Assembly (NCBI RefSeq): GCF_000499385.1
Contig: NW_013652254.1
Location: forward strand, 1 to 62,500
DNA length: 62,500 bases
Direction of reading: 5' to 3'
DNA from: Eimeria necatrix
Lineage: Eukaryota; Apicomplexa; Conoidasida; Eucoccidiorida; Eimeriidae
Part shown: piece by piece, positions 1 to 11,234 of the stretch
Layout of the letters: each line of letters opens with the position of its first letter
Position numbering within the stretch: position 1 is the stretch's first letter
Position numbers and translations under genes: made by a program
The notes under the pieces: generated by a model
What the model saw: only the letters and a program-made list of their open reading frames with translations
What the model was told of the DNA's origin: nothing
The model's database searches: none

Positions 1-99
1 CTCACGACGTCAGCTTTAGAAGAGCACAGAGATTGAAAAGGCAAAAATAATGTGTTTTGGGGTAGGTCTCTTCAGTCCGGCAAGGGGGGAACTTGTAGG

Positions 100-350
100 G
101 CACAGGCACTACAATGGGGCTGGCTAGTGTCCTAGAGATGATAGCTAGCTAGCGACCTACAAGGGGCCGCAACACTGGAGGAGGACAGGACCCTCCCAAT
201 AGGATTAAAATAAGAAAAACTGTCTATTAGTTCTAATGAATACGTGAAATGCGCGGAAATTGTGTGGAGACTGGGGCTGGCGATAGCGCCGGCGCCAGTG
301 CGGGCCTCCTCCCCATAGGGCCTAGGAGGCGAGCTCCCAGAGTGGGGCGA
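100..350 (+). repeat. Dispersed repeat, L copy 1
   Basis: This stretch starts with a CACTACAATGGGGCT motif and ends with a GC-rich block (TGGCGATAGCGCCGGCGCC) followed by GGGCCTAGGAGGCGAG. The reverse complement of 2640-2890 carries the same motifs in the same order, with scattered substitutions and indels between them. The two are therefore diverged inverted copies about 2.3 kb apart. The copies at 500-900 and 2895-3325 share a related GC-rich core. No coding capacity is seen. It is most likely a non-autonomous mobile repeat, but the class cannot be assigned from this window. Confidence 0.6.
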
Positions 351-499
351 ATCGAACAGACAGATTTGAAACACTTAAGAACTGTTGTATTTCGATGGAA
401 TAAAGCTATAGTGTCCGAGAAATGGGGCTATGCTAGGCGTAGTTTGTAGGCCCGCTCGAGGAGCAGGAAGCAGTGTAGTCACAGCAGTAGGCGCCGCGC

Positions 500-900
500 A
501 CTACATATAGAGCATAGCTAACTGATGACCTATAAGCGATTAGGAGGTTGAGAGGCGGATTAAGCACTGTAACCTCTTACTAGTGAAATAGAGAAGCAAT
601 TTATTAGCAAATTAACATGTATAAACTAGAAATGCCTGCGAATGCCCTAAGATTGGGGCTGCCGACAACGCCGGCACCGGCGCGCGTCACATACTCACCG
701 GACCAGCAAAGCAAGAATCATAAGAAATGACTTTTACGAAATCCGATTTTGAGAACTTGAATCAAAATGATCTTTTTGATAATTTTTCTGACGTTACGAG
801 ACTGATGCGTTTGTAGAAGAGGAGATTTCATAGAGCGCCAGAGTTGTGGTCATGCAGCATCGTAGACGCTGTACAGAACGCAGTACTACACCTATGGCTC
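500..900 (+). repeat. Dispersed repeat, R copy 1
   Basis: About 390 bases here match 2917-3300 in the same orientation. Shared blocks include AGAGCATAGCTAACTGATGA, GTAACCTCTTACTAGTGAAA, AATGCCTGCGAATGC, CCGACAACGCCGGCACCGG, CACCGGACCAGCAAAGCAAG and GCAGCATCGTAGACGCTG, all in the same order. The two copies lie about 2.4 kb apart in direct orientation, like a pair of long terminal repeats, but no polymerase or integrase reading frame was recognised between them. Divergence (substitutions and short indels) indicates old copies. Confidence 0.7.
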
Positions 901-2639
901 GCCGCATGAGGCGTTGCATTGCGCGTAGGAGAACAGCGACGCCGGTGAGGCTGTGGGCGGGTTCTCACATAAAATAATCTTCAAGATCCTCCCGCTAGTT
1001 AACGAGGTGCCAGGTACCGTCGCCTGCGTCCCGTTGATCCAAAATGTACTGGGCCCCTTACTGATGAGCAGCGTTGCAGGCACCGCCGATAACGGAAAGC
1101 CAGACAACAGCGGATTCACTTCTGACCAACTTAAGGCTATGACGTCGAGGAGTTCAAGGTGCGATGAATGAAAAAAGCCATAGCAGGAATGGACCACCGC
1201 GCCAACACGTTTGGCCTGGGTGAAGGGCCTACAGCTGTGTGGTTCGAGAGCGGATAAGTCTTTGCTGCTGAGCCAGACCTATACTTCTACAGCTTACTCG
1301 GCTGCAGGCCTTTTGAAGTCTCGTATATCTGTTGTTGTCATTTGACATGTAGGCCATGTCTCTGACTGCAGCCACAGAACTGCGAAAGAATTTAATCATA
1401 GAAAGGCTGAGGGTGGGTGTCGAACATCTAACAATATTGAGATTGGCCTCCGTAAGAGGGCTCTGGTAGGTTATGGCGTCAAACAGAGAAACGTCGTGAA
1501 AGTGTAGCTTGTGTTGGAAGCCAGTTCTGAGGTTGGAAGGCGAATCTGAAAGTCACGCTCGTCGTACTAATTATAACTCCAAAACACTTTTTCCAACGTA
1601 CAGTTCACGCGTTTAGTTTGCCCTTCGGTGGGAAGGAGAACAAGGTATGGCTCGCTTGGTGTTGAATCTGGTGCGCAGCTACTGCAATATGTCAGACTGC
1701 CATCAAAAGCTCGATCAGATGTGGGGATTTCCGGGGAGCTGTGACTGTGAAGTGTGTTGGCAAGTAGCTCAACGGCATCTGTGCTGTTGGGGTCTTCGTA
1801 GGAGGAATAAATGGGACCATCTTGCCCAGCCAAACACTAAAGGAGAGGCATTGCCTGAAGTGCTGATGGGTGGGTCAATGATGCAATCCAGACTGGGGTC
1901 ACTCCAGCGAAGACAAAGACTAATTAATGGCTGGAGAATTCTTGATGGCTTTTGTGTGACTGCAAGCTGCGAATTCGCCACATTCCGGTAATACACAGGC
2001 GCAGTACGGTGACTAAAACTTTGAAACTGTGGCAGTGAACGCAAGTTCTTACCTATACTGCAGTGTGGGCAAGCAACCCTGACCGATAGGAATGTTTATT
2101 GAGGCTGAAGAAAGCTATTCCCTGCCCGCAGGGGCCCTGCCCTACGTGATCACGTTGCATTTGGTGCTCTACACACGCGAAGGGACTTCCCTTGCTAGTG
2201 ACATCAGTGAGAAGTTTTGACATGCCGGCGTAGTGTGAGCCAATGAGTATGCGGCAATAGTTTGCAGGACCGATGAATAGTAGATGTACCTCGTCAGTCA
2301 ACGCCTCTGGCAATGCAAAAAGCGTTTTTACGTTGTCTGCTTCGGGCTTTATACTCTGGATTTTGGCAGTGTAATCAAAGCTGACATGCTCTTCTTTTCA
2401 TGGAATTGTATTTGGGAAACCTAAGGTAGAGCTGACTCTTGAGAATGCCGTGAATTCGTTGCAGGAGCTGGTGGTGTATTGCACAGCACCTACTGCTGCG
2501 ACTACGCTGCTACCTGCCCCCTCGAGAAGGGCCCTACGATAACCGTCTACCTACGGCGCATTTCCTTGAAACAGTAGCCCAAATATCACGAAATACGTTG
2601 ATTCATAGTTTTTCAAAATCTGTTCTCCTGAAATCCCCC
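901..2639. other. Gene-free stretch between repeat copies
   Basis: I see no convincing gene here. The open frames are short, not flanked by plausible splice sites, and resemble no family I recognise. The stretch is bracketed by the two direct R copies, so it may be the interior of an old composite or terminal-repeat element, but no retroelement motifs were found in any frame. Confidence 0.4.
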
Positions 2640-2890
2640 CCACTCGGTGTTCTCGCCTCCTAGGCCCTATGAAGAGGAGGCCTGCATCGGTGCCGGCGCT
2701 ATCGCCAGTCCCATTCTCCGGGTATTTTCAGGCACGTCTAGTGTATACACGCTAATTTGCCGACAAATTGGCTTACTTCAATCCTAGTAAAAGGGTCCTG
2801 TCTTTGTACTGTATTGTGACCTCTTGTAGGTCACAGGCGAGCTATCTTCTATAGGTCACCAGCAAGCCCTATTCTAGTGCCTGTAGTGCG
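2640..2890 (-). repeat. Dispersed repeat, L copy 2 (inverted)
   Basis: Read on the minus strand this copy runs through GGCACTAG, GCTTGCTGGTGACCTATAGA, ACTGGCGATAGCGCCGGCACC and GGGCCTAGGAGGCGAG. That is the order found on the plus strand at 100-350. It abuts the plus-strand R copy that begins about 2895, and the two together form the inverted repeat listed at 2849-2922. Confidence 0.6.
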
Positions 2891-2922
2891 CAGACACAAT
2901 GGGGCTTGCTGGTGACCTATAG
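2849..2922. repeat. Perfect 21-bp inverted repeat at L/R junction
   Basis: The left arm 2849-2869 (CTATAGGTCACCAGCAAGCCC) is the exact reverse complement of the right arm 2902-2922, with a 32-nt spacer. The perfect arms sit where the minus-oriented L copy meets the plus-oriented R copy, as in a fold-back element or a tail-to-tail insertion of two members of one family. Confidence 0.8.
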
Positions 2923-3325
2923 AGCATAGCTAACTGATGACCTATAGGCGGTTGTGAAGTTCAGACGCGGATTGAGAGCTGTAACCTCTTACTAGTGAAA
3001 TACAAATGCAATTTATCAGCAAACTAACATGTATAGGCTAGAAATGCCTGCGAATGCTCTGGCTGCCGACAACGCCGGCACCGGTGCGCGTCACATCCTC
3101 ACCGGACCAGCAAAGCAAGAACAAGAAGAAATGACTTTTATGAAACTATGGGTTTGAGAACTCGAAACAAAACGGTCTTTTAATATATTTGTAGACGTTA
3201 CGCGACCGATGCGTCGGTAGTAGAGAATATTTCTTAGAACGCCCGAATTGTAGGCAGTGCAGCATCGTAGACGCTGCAGAGAACGCAGTGTACTACAGTG
3301 TCTGTGCACTACAGGTGGCATGTCG
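2895..3325 (+). repeat. Dispersed repeat, R copy 2
   Basis: This is the second member of the direct repeat pair described at 500-900. It begins CAATGGGGCTTGCTGGTGAC, continues through the same series of shared blocks and ends near GCAGCATCGTAGACGCTGCA. No reading frame is conserved between the two copies, so the repeat is non-coding or long decayed. Confidence 0.7.
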
Positions 3326-6300
3326 TGACGCTGAGACTCTAGATCAGCACACCGTCAAGGTAAACATTGACACCCTGTCATAGTAAAAGCCGGAAAAAAT
3401 GCTAAATTCACGTTGAAAAGTAGCAGGAGAAAGCTTGACGCTGGAAAGCCTACCTTTATACTCGAAGAGTCCTAGGGATGATTGGAAAACTGCCCTTCAC
3501 CGGACCATTCGATTTGAGGGACCACTGGACCATTCGATTTGACGGAGGCCAGCCTAAAAATGGACCGCGGAAAAGTACGAAGTTCTTCGCACCACTTTTC
3601 CGTGGTTCGATTAAAAGGAACATGAGAATCACGGATAGTTGTAAAAGCATTTATGGCTTGAAAACTCAGCAGTATACGATTTGTCCGTTTGATAAAAATA
3701 TTACCAAGCGTGTCAGTCATGATGGCTGGAGCATAAATGGGGGAATAAATAGGATATGCTCACCTACTAGCTCATAGATTAGCTCTGTCTTGCTTGTGGA
3801 CATTGAACAGATTGGGCGGCATGCAATATCCGAATGCTTTCGTAGGCAGCTGGCCTCGTAATAGTGATATCTGAAGGTCATTTGTCGGTTTAGGTGGTTG
3901 CACAGCGGGTAAGCCGTCCGGAAACAGGCGCTTTGAGTATGTACCTTCTGGGCCTCCTGCTGCAGCCAGCAGTTGAGCTCGGTATACTCGAGAGTAGCGG
4001 AAGCTGCCCACGATGAATCCTTATCACCTGTGTTGCTTTGCGGGAAAATTCGGCGCAAAATGCGACGTTGTACAGTGCGGGTCCTGCTACAGTGCCAGGC
4101 CAGCGGACATAGAAAAAGTGCCAGTCGCTCCGATATGCTCTATTTTCTGCTGTTACTTCGGTGCTTGTTCGGCTTGTCGATGTGGCTGCTGCGTTTACTC
4201 TGTGTGCTTTTGGTGTACTGCGTTTGTTCTGCTGCTATTTTTGCGACTTTCGTTGTTGCTGTTAGTGCGATTTTGTGCCGTTGTTGTCCCCACAGTCGCT
4301 ACTGTTGCCTACGGCTGCTGCTGAAGTTGCACGCATAGCCATCGTCGCTTCTGTGGTAGCTGCTCTCTCTGTTTGCTACTCTCCGTATTCGTTTTCCAGT
4401 AAGATTCTCCGGGTTCACATGCTGTACTAGCTAGTGAATCGTGTGAAGGGAGAGTTTTGTCAATCTCCCACAGAACTTATCGACTGCTGCCGGCGGCATC
4501 TTGACAAGCATTGGAGTTTAGGAAAGACAGCAGGAACAAGAAGATGATGCAGCATTGCTTTCCAAAACTTCCAAAAAGGCGATGGCATTCCTAAGATTAG
4601 GAACCTGAGACGAGCAGCTTATGCGATTATGATCCAACTTTTCCCTAGACTTCAGCACAAACTGTGATATTCTGCCGACGACTAGGATAGAATGCGCTGT
4701 ATATGAAAGTCTAGAGCGCATAGCGTGGTCGGCACTTTCCAGTGAAGAGTGAGTTGCTTGTCATATATTTAAATGCTTGGTGCCATCATCTCACGTTTCT
4801 TAGTATCAAGGAGAGTAAAAGTGGGTAAGGCGCTAGCTAGTAAGGAAGGTCTCAGAACAAGACCATAAACTATATACGCTTCCATCAGAGACCGTGTTTT
4901 TTTATAAGGGCCTGAAATCTAAGGAAAAAACATAGTGGGCAGGAACATGGCACGTCGTGCTTCCACAGGAAAATTGCGCACTTGAGACTTCGTTGTAGCT
5001 ACTTATTGTTGAAGACATGGCGGGTCCGTCAACCTCTGTCGTTGACCCTTATCTGCGGGGTATGCCCCATAATCTGCAGTGCCAAGACGCTGAAGGAACT
5101 CCCTCAAGGCTGTTCCTGCAATTCCGCAATTTTTGTGCTCCTCGGAATTTCACTCTTTTAATTCCCTTTTGATGAGCTGTGCCGCCAAAACTATCAGAAG
5201 ATGTAAGTAAAATCATCGTATAGAGTGAAAGATACAGAGAAGCTCGCGCTCTGCAAAAGTCTCTATACAAGCCCAACATCCCTGAAGAATACAGGTGAAG
5301 CTTTAGGGGGCGCCACTACAAATACTACGCAAAAAGAGACAATCAAAACATTACTTGCCATTCTAACACTTTATTTAAGACCAGTACCTTCCCTGAAAGA
5401 GCAGAGCATTCACGCCAACGCACAAGGGATGCCATGTGAAGCGTGGCATAAGGCAGTACTTGCTGGAGACCTGCCTGTTGCTCCCACCCATCCGCTGCAT
5501 CCAAATACTATGTAAAGCCCCAGTAAGTTGTCATTTCAGGCACCTCATTTTCGGTATTTAGAAGTGCTGTATCGGCCACGTTGTGCACAAGGTCCATATG
5601 ACTGTAGACGGCACCTCAGCACCACCTCATTACCTGCCGAAGTGTGCTACCTACACAAGAATAATCCATGCATAGTTATGTAGAATCTGTGTGTACAATA
5701 ATCGGCAGGCCCTATCCGCTTTTCCGATTCTCAAAATGTTATTTTGTACAGAGCAGCTTGCAGGCCAGGCAGCGGTCTGCAGCATCCCAAGAGTAAGTGC
5801 GTTAAAGAATCTGCTATAAAAAAATCCACAACAATAAAGCAACGTTCAGCCTCAAGCATCAACAGAAAAAATAAAGTTTTACTTGGTGCAAAGCTACAGG
5901 TAGTGCCAGAAACCGGGGTAAAGGCAACCAGTGACAGCAAACCGTCGCGAAGCTCTGTCGGTTTCCCCTCGCATGCCCTCCATTCCAGCCCATGCTGTGT
6001 TGCGGGGAGATTCTGTGGGAGATCAGCGGGAGTTCGTTGTGGGGTTTAGCCAGATTAGCAGCTCATTTGTATATATTTATCACCAGCAGCACGGCTGCTG
6101 GCTGAACCCGTGATTCCCTCTCGGGTGTGCCTTCCGTCTGTGCAATCCGCAGGCACGAAGGGGGCGACGTGTTTGCTGCCTCCTGCTTTCCTTTGAATTA
6201 ACTTGTTTCACTTCTTTGTTGGCGTCACACATACCAGGTTTTTCTCTGGCTGGCGGCGCTCAGTTCGTTCTCTCCTTGCCGCTCCCGTGTACTCTGCCGT

Positions 6301-6944
6301 ACTGCAGCACATTCTGGGGTATAGACACCTGTTTTTGACCTGACGGAGACGGGCTTCATTGTCACGAAGCCTCTTATTTCTGCATATGTGCATCATTTCC
6401 TTCTGTAGAAGCTTCTTTATCCTCCTGCTTGTCGCATTTTTCTTCCGTAAGGACCTTTTTCGACCCAGGAATTCATTGCAGGCTGACTGGGGGCCTAGAA
6501 GAGGCCAGGAGACGCCGTCGCCGCGGAACTGAGAAAACTAGTAGGATTTGAATTGCGAATTGCTACAAAGTGGTCGCTGTATTTAACGTGACATCGCGTC
6601 CATGAAATGGCTCGCCTGAAGTGTGACGGTTGCTCATTTGTTCACGGAATTCGAGCGACTGAGGGTTTCAAGCAGTATTCTTCTTGCTTCCACGTGCACT
6701 ACGTTAGAAAATTTTGATTTAGAGTGCCGTTTGGATCCTTTGCGTGTTCCCTTATAGTTCGACTGCTTGCACCTGTGTACGGCACATTGCATAACACCGC
6801 CAGCTGGAACCTTTTCGGTGGAGGCATAGAAGTTGTTCCCTCCTTGCAAGGTTCGTTTTATTAGTTGGATCTGATGAGTCTTCACTAGACAGCTTCCACT
6901 GTTCTGGTTCAAGCCGCCAAAAAAACCGTTCTCACCACTTGTAG
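3326..6944. other. Gene-poor stretch, no supported gene
   Basis: No gene is supported. There is a short imperfect direct duplication near 3500-3545 (CCATTCGATTTGA occurs twice, 29 nt apart). Two overlapping frames around 4010-4340 encode Leu/Cys/Val-rich peptides, which come from T/G-rich low-complexity DNA. An open frame at 5225-5515 has no recognisable family and no clear flanking splice signals. The last few hundred bases probably contain 5' sequence of the cyclin gene, because a polypyrimidine-AG site lies at 6930-6944. Confidence 0.4.
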
Positions 6945-6947
6945 GTG

Positions 6948-8150
6948 ATGACCCCACCAGCTGTGGCCGTCGGGGTGCGGGCTCCCTTGCATGCTGAAGG
7001 GGTCCCCACAGCCAACCCTCTACGGCATGGTTTCGGCCACGCGGAGACACGGGATGGGGTCCACGCGTCACGAATTGTGGAGGCATCCCGAGACTGCTCC
7101 CATGGGGCGAACTGCCGCCGCTGCTCAAACTGCAGTTGCGCCGCAGTTGCGGGTGGTCGAGGTCCCTCGAGGAAGCCTTTGTTTGAGGTGTCTGCGGCTG
7201 ACGCGTCCATTGTTGCTTCAGTAGCTTCTCTTTTACAGCACCTCGGGATGCAGAACAGCTCCGAAGGATGCGGAGCCCCATGCTTCCTCAGCGCCACTGA
7301 GCCTATGATAAGCATGCCTGACTACTTGGAACGTCTGGCCCGTTTTTTTCAGTGCAGTGGGGAGTGTTTTGTGCTGGCTCTGGTCTACATTGACCGGCTG
7401 CTCCAAATGAACAATCATGTTTGGCTGTGTCCCCTCAACCTGCACCGTCTGGCGGTCACAGCTCTAATGGTTGCCGTCAAATTTGCGGACGACACATTCT
7501 ACTCGAACGCGTACTACGCGAAAGTTGGGGGCTTACCCCTGCAGGAGATGAACCACCTTGAAGCGACGCTACTACGTATGCTGCACTTCAGGTTGCACGT
7601 CATGCCGTGTGAATTTGACAAGTACTTTAGACTCGTCTTGGACTCCCCTTTTGCGGCGACGGGTAGACCCCGTGCACTGGGCTGGAATAACAACCAGCAT
7701 CAGCACTCTGCGGCTCCGGTTGAGGGACCCAGCAGCAACGGTGATGGCAACAGCAGTAGCGATACTCCTGGGCAACTGTCTTGCACGAGCAGCAGTGGGG
7801 AGGCGCTGCAGCAGCAATGCGTGAACACTTGTTGCTCCCCTTCTTCGTCTGGGTCGACTGGATGTTGTTCAGGTAGTTCCCAGTCAGTGTCGCCTCCTTG
7901 CACACCCGAAGCGTCTGCTGCGACAAAGTCCCCCCCAATGCAGCGGGAAGAAACAGCCAACAGCAGCGGCGGTTGGTGCTCCACGGGACAGTTAGTTAAG
8001 CGTGCAGCTGACGACGTGCAGTCCGTCCCCGCAGTACAGATGTGCGAGGTAGAGGGCAAGGATTGCATAGTTCGAGGGCCATTGGATTCTGACCGCAGTC
8101 AAGTTTCTAGCTGTGGGGCCAGTGAGGCCGCACAACCACCACTGCGCTGA
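6948..8150 (+). CDS. P/U-type (PHO80-like) cyclin
   Basis: The frame encodes about 400 residues with a single cyclin box at roughly residues 85-230. Diagnostic stretches are ALVYIDRLLQ, NLHRLAVTALMVAVKFADD, YYAKVGGLPLQEMNHLEATL and LRMLHFRLHV. These match the compact PHO80-like/cyclin-U family that binds a cyclin-dependent kinase, and the protein should act as the regulatory subunit of a CDK. The N-terminus is Cys/Ala-rich. The C-terminal 160 residues are Ser/Gly/Cys-rich low complexity with no recognised domain. The first ATG is at 6948, but the codon two positions upstream is TAG within CTCACCACTTGTAG, which also looks like a 3' splice site. An upstream coding exon joining at 6945 is therefore possible and the start is provisional. 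The downstream gene RRP40 is convergent. Confidence 0.85.
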   Translation: MTPPAVAVGVRAPLHAEGVPTANPLRHGFGHAETRDGVHASRIVEASRDCSHGANCRRCSNCSCAAVAGGRGPSRKPLFEVSAADASIVASVASLLQHLGMQNSSEGCGAPCFLSATEPMISMPDYLERLARFFQCSGECFVLALVYIDRLLQMNNHVWLCPLNLHRLAVTALMVAVKFADDTFYSNAYYAKVGGLPLQEMNHLEATLLRMLHFRLHVMPCEFDKYFRLVLDSPFAATGRPRALGWNNNQHQHSAAPVEGPSSNGDGNSSSDTPGQLSCTSSSGEALQQQCVNTCCSPSSSGSTGCCSGSSQSVSPPCTPEASAATKSPPMQREETANSSGGWCSTGQLVKRAADDVQSVPAVQMCEVEGKDCIVRGPLDSDRSQVSSCGASEAAQPPLR

Positions 8151-9115
8151 GTGGAGCATGAACTTGAGAGGAGGCGCGGCTGCTGCGTGATGCCTCCTCC
8201 TCGCCTAGGTGTGCTAGGGATAGGAGATTTCGGGTGACGTATCTGTTTTGTGTTTGGATAAGGCAAACGTGAATACCCAATCGCGTTTCATGCCTGTGGT
8301 TGTGGGGAAGGCACGACAAGGCCTTTGGGCTTTGCCTGGTCTCAGGGATGAAGATGGATGGCTGAGTTCAGCGACGAAGCGGCCGCTTCCTGATCGCGGG
8401 CAGGAAGTGGTATGATTGTAGTGATTTCACAGGTGGCCGCGGAAGGGAACGGAGAGGAAGAGGCAACCGCCTCGCCCTTTGCACCTGACCGCACCACCAC
8501 ATATGCACGAAGTTAGTTCTTACTGTTCAGTCTCCTCTTTATTGTATCGTACATATTGGGTAAACGTCTTGGGTTCATACAAAACGAACTCCCACGAATA
8601 TTTGTATCTGCGGGTTTCACCCATGGAATCCGTCCATCTCAACGATAGCGTGGGTGTGCTAATTATGGCGCAGTGCGCGAAAACCCTGCTGGGTCTAAGT
8701 TGGCAGCTGGTATTAACCATCTAGGCTAGCGCCTGGCTCTCGGAAATGTACCGAGGGTGCAGAAAGGCGGATAGCAATAGAGTAATGGGTGCTGCTGTGT
8801 ATGAGCCGCGGTGGGTCTGCTGCACGGGTAGCCTACGAAACTAACGAAGTAAATTGATTGGAAATAAACCAGTCGAGGTGTTTGGGGGGGGTGATCGGCA
8901 CACAATTTCTGTCGGCCTCTCCAAGCCATGCTGCTGCATGCTTGACAGATGCGCGGACGGGCTTGCGGGCAGCCCACTACGCCTGTATATTCTAAATGGA
9001 TATGATTGTAGCTCGGCCTGTGTGCTGCGATAACCGCCATACCAGCAAACGACACCTTGCCCTTTCCTTTTGCTGAAGCTACTGTGCAGCAGAGTGAGAG
9101 ACCCTAAAACTGTTT
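8151..9115. other. Intergenic, convergent 3' ends
   Basis: This lies between the stop codons of the cyclin (+) and RRP40 (-), so it should hold both 3' untranslated regions. No additional gene, RNA or repeat was recognised. Open frames at 8479-8724 and 8726-9119 have no splice context or family resemblance. Confidence 0.5.
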
Positions 9116-10398
9116 TCATTGCTGCAGGACAGCATCTACGATGGCCTGCAGAACTGCCGGAGTCTTTCCAGCCGCTGCGGCGGTGATGCAGTTGGCCACC
9201 CTCATGCTAAGGGTAGGAGTTTCAGCCCGGAGCCACACGCGCCCGTTGAGTCCCACAGCAATTTCGAAGGGCAGTCGGGAGCCTAACAACTGCAGCACCA
9301 GACTGTCGTGGCACAGCAAGCTGCGACAACACATAGTACACAGATCCTTGGTCCTCATGAGTGGCAGTCATTGCATCAACCAGCAGTAGCACTGAACTGG
9401 AACAACAGCAAACGGCAAGCATGGATGCACTTAAAGGCACCGGCACAAGCACCGACAGCAGCGACCTCACGTGAGTGCGAAAGGGATCGCAACTTCAACG
9501 ATGACACCTCCTCTGAGCTCCCCGAGGACCTTTTCATTGCTGGTCCACGGCTTGCTGCAGCTGCTGCTGCAGCAGGTGACATCTGCACCCAGCAGCGGCG
9601 ACAGATGGGACACGCGCACCAGCAATACTGAGCCAACGCTCAGTTGCGGTTTGCTGCGTCGAGTCGCACCTTCGAATCCCGCCACAGTTGCTAGGCGGGC
9701 CGGGCCAACACTTCGTATATTCACCTAAAAATCAAAGCAGCAGCGGCAATCAGTAAATAACGAAATGAATCAACCCGTTGCTTTTGAAGTCGAACCATTC
9801 GTAATCCCATTCTTCACTTTAGCATAATTAGCATCTAGTGACCACGGTGCTGCTTTGTGGCTGCCGAATTTAGCTGATGAGAAGGAGCATAATAATTCGC
9901 AAACCGAAATAGAAGCCCTGAGGAGCCATAATACGACGAGGTAGCTACATGCGCTGCGAGGCTGCCATGTAAAATTTCGCTTCTACAAGGTGTGCCTACG
10001 CCGTAGTACTCTGAGCCCTTGGAGCTAATGATGCCCACAACAATGTCGCCAACTCGCGGAGAATATCTGTTGTTTGTGCTGATGCAAACATAAGTAGGCC
10101 CGTGAGGTGGTAAGACGTGTCTGGGCAACATCACGGAGGCCGTTCTGGCTTTGATGCAAGGCCCGGCCTCCTCTACCTCGACTGCGGGCTCAGGTCCATG
10201 ATTTTGAGTTTCATCCTTCCCAGAAAGGTGTGAAGGGTGCACATAGACCGCGCTCCACTGGAATGAGCGAGCTGTAGCCGCTGCGGCGGACGCGGAGGCC
10301 GAGGCTGCAGCTGCCGCCTCTGCTGATGTGCCTTCCGACTGCTGAATAAGGGGGCAGTAGTCTCCAGGAAGAAAAACAGGAAGCTCTTCGGTTGCCAT
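9116..10398 (-). CDS. RRP40: Exosome complex subunit RRP40 (EXOSC3), three exons
   Basis: RRP40 is the cap subunit of the RNA exosome that guides RNA to the 3'-5' exonucleases. Three exons join in phase: 10398-10000, 9724-9471 and 9320-9116, giving 285 residues against 275 in human. Exon 1 holds the N-terminal domain (LPGD near the start) and the first S1 strands (RYSPRVGDIVVGIISSKG). Exon 2 completes S1 with GFEGATRRSKPQLSVGSVL, matching the family FEGATKRNRP motif. Exon 3 is the KH-like end with LPFEIAVGLNGRVWLRAE. Introns are 9725-9999 (phase 0; GTAGGC donor, TTTTTAG acceptor) and 9321-9470 (phase 2). The start is the ATG at 10398; a GTG five codons upstream is not a eukaryotic start. An Ala/Ser-rich insert of about 20 residues lies between the N-terminal strands. 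The gene is head-to-head with the methyltransferase gene at 11235. Confidence 0.9.
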
Positions 10399-11234
10399 TT
10401 CGCTTCTAGACACTACGTAAGAGGGTCAAGACGAAATTTTGGGCGAAGAAGATAGTCACGAAGCCATAGCAAAAACTCAACGGGGACAGTAAAACAGGCA
10501 GCAAGCCGAAGGATAGAATGTGAGGACAAAAGATGTAAACAAAGTGCACAAAGTGGGCAGACTGCCTCGGATTAATTCCTATCGCATCTGCCTCTCTGGG
10601 GGCGTTTTCATCGGTAGCCGTTCCACAGCAAACACACCAGGAACTGGCAACCCATTCGCGATCTTCTCCTTGAAGTCTCTTACATTGAATGCATCTCAAT
10701 AATGGGCTTCCACTGGAATGTAAAAAAAGTAGAACTTAATCGTAGATCGAGAGGGTTTCTTGAGGCTGCATGCAACAATATCTGGAGATAAGCCGTAGAT
10801 GAATGCGTTTGCGAGCGTTATCTGCCCAGATATGATGCTCAAAAATAGAAATGCCACTTTTCAAAATAATACACTGAAGAGGTGGGCATGCCTCCATTTA
10901 CTGAATGTGGCTGGCATCGCCAGCTCGAGCTTCCGTGGGGTCCCTGAAGAAAAATATTTCTGCCGGCAATCTCTTGCTCGTTGCTAGATTAACTTAGGGA
11001 AGATAATGACTTTTTACGAAGGAAAGTAAAAATTAAATCAAAACAATTGCTCAACTACGCTTTAATGGAGCTGCGTTACTGGAAGTCTTGCCTACTGTCA
11101 TTTTCGCTCCTTGGCGATGTTTGTCGGAAGTATCGGTCCACCTTTTGCTGAAATGAACTAAAAAGAGCCTGATTTTCACTTCTGGTTCCTTATTTGTACT
11201 CTTGTCTATTTCATCACCTCAATCAATCACTTAG
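10399..11234. promoter_or_regulatory. Divergent intergenic region, RRP40 / Hpm1-like
   Basis: The 836 bases separate the start codons of two divergently transcribed housekeeping genes, so they should contain both 5' untranslated regions and promoters, possibly shared. No TATA box or known apicomplexan motif could be assigned with confidence, and no further gene was seen. The call rests only on gene orientation. Confidence 0.45.

Noticed and set aside
901..2639. Interior of a possible LTR retrotransposon between the two direct R repeats
   Set aside because: No reverse transcriptase, RNase H, integrase or gag-like zinc-knuckle motif was found in any frame, so only the repeats themselves are annotated.
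4013..4338. Leu/Cys/Val-rich plus-strand frames that look like membrane proteins
   Set aside because: The hydrophobicity follows from T/G-rich low-complexity DNA (many TTG, TGC, GTT). Two overlapping frames look equally hydrophobic, and there is no splice or family support.
6634..7281. 215-codon minus-strand frame over the start of the cyclin gene
   Set aside because: It is antisense to the cyclin coding frame and has no recognisable domain; the plus frame has a clear cyclin box.
9660..9690. A TTCGAATCCC motif resembling a tRNA T-arm
   Set aside because: It lies within RRP40 exon 2 (the GFEGATRR region), with no acceptor stem, D-arm or anticodon arm around it.
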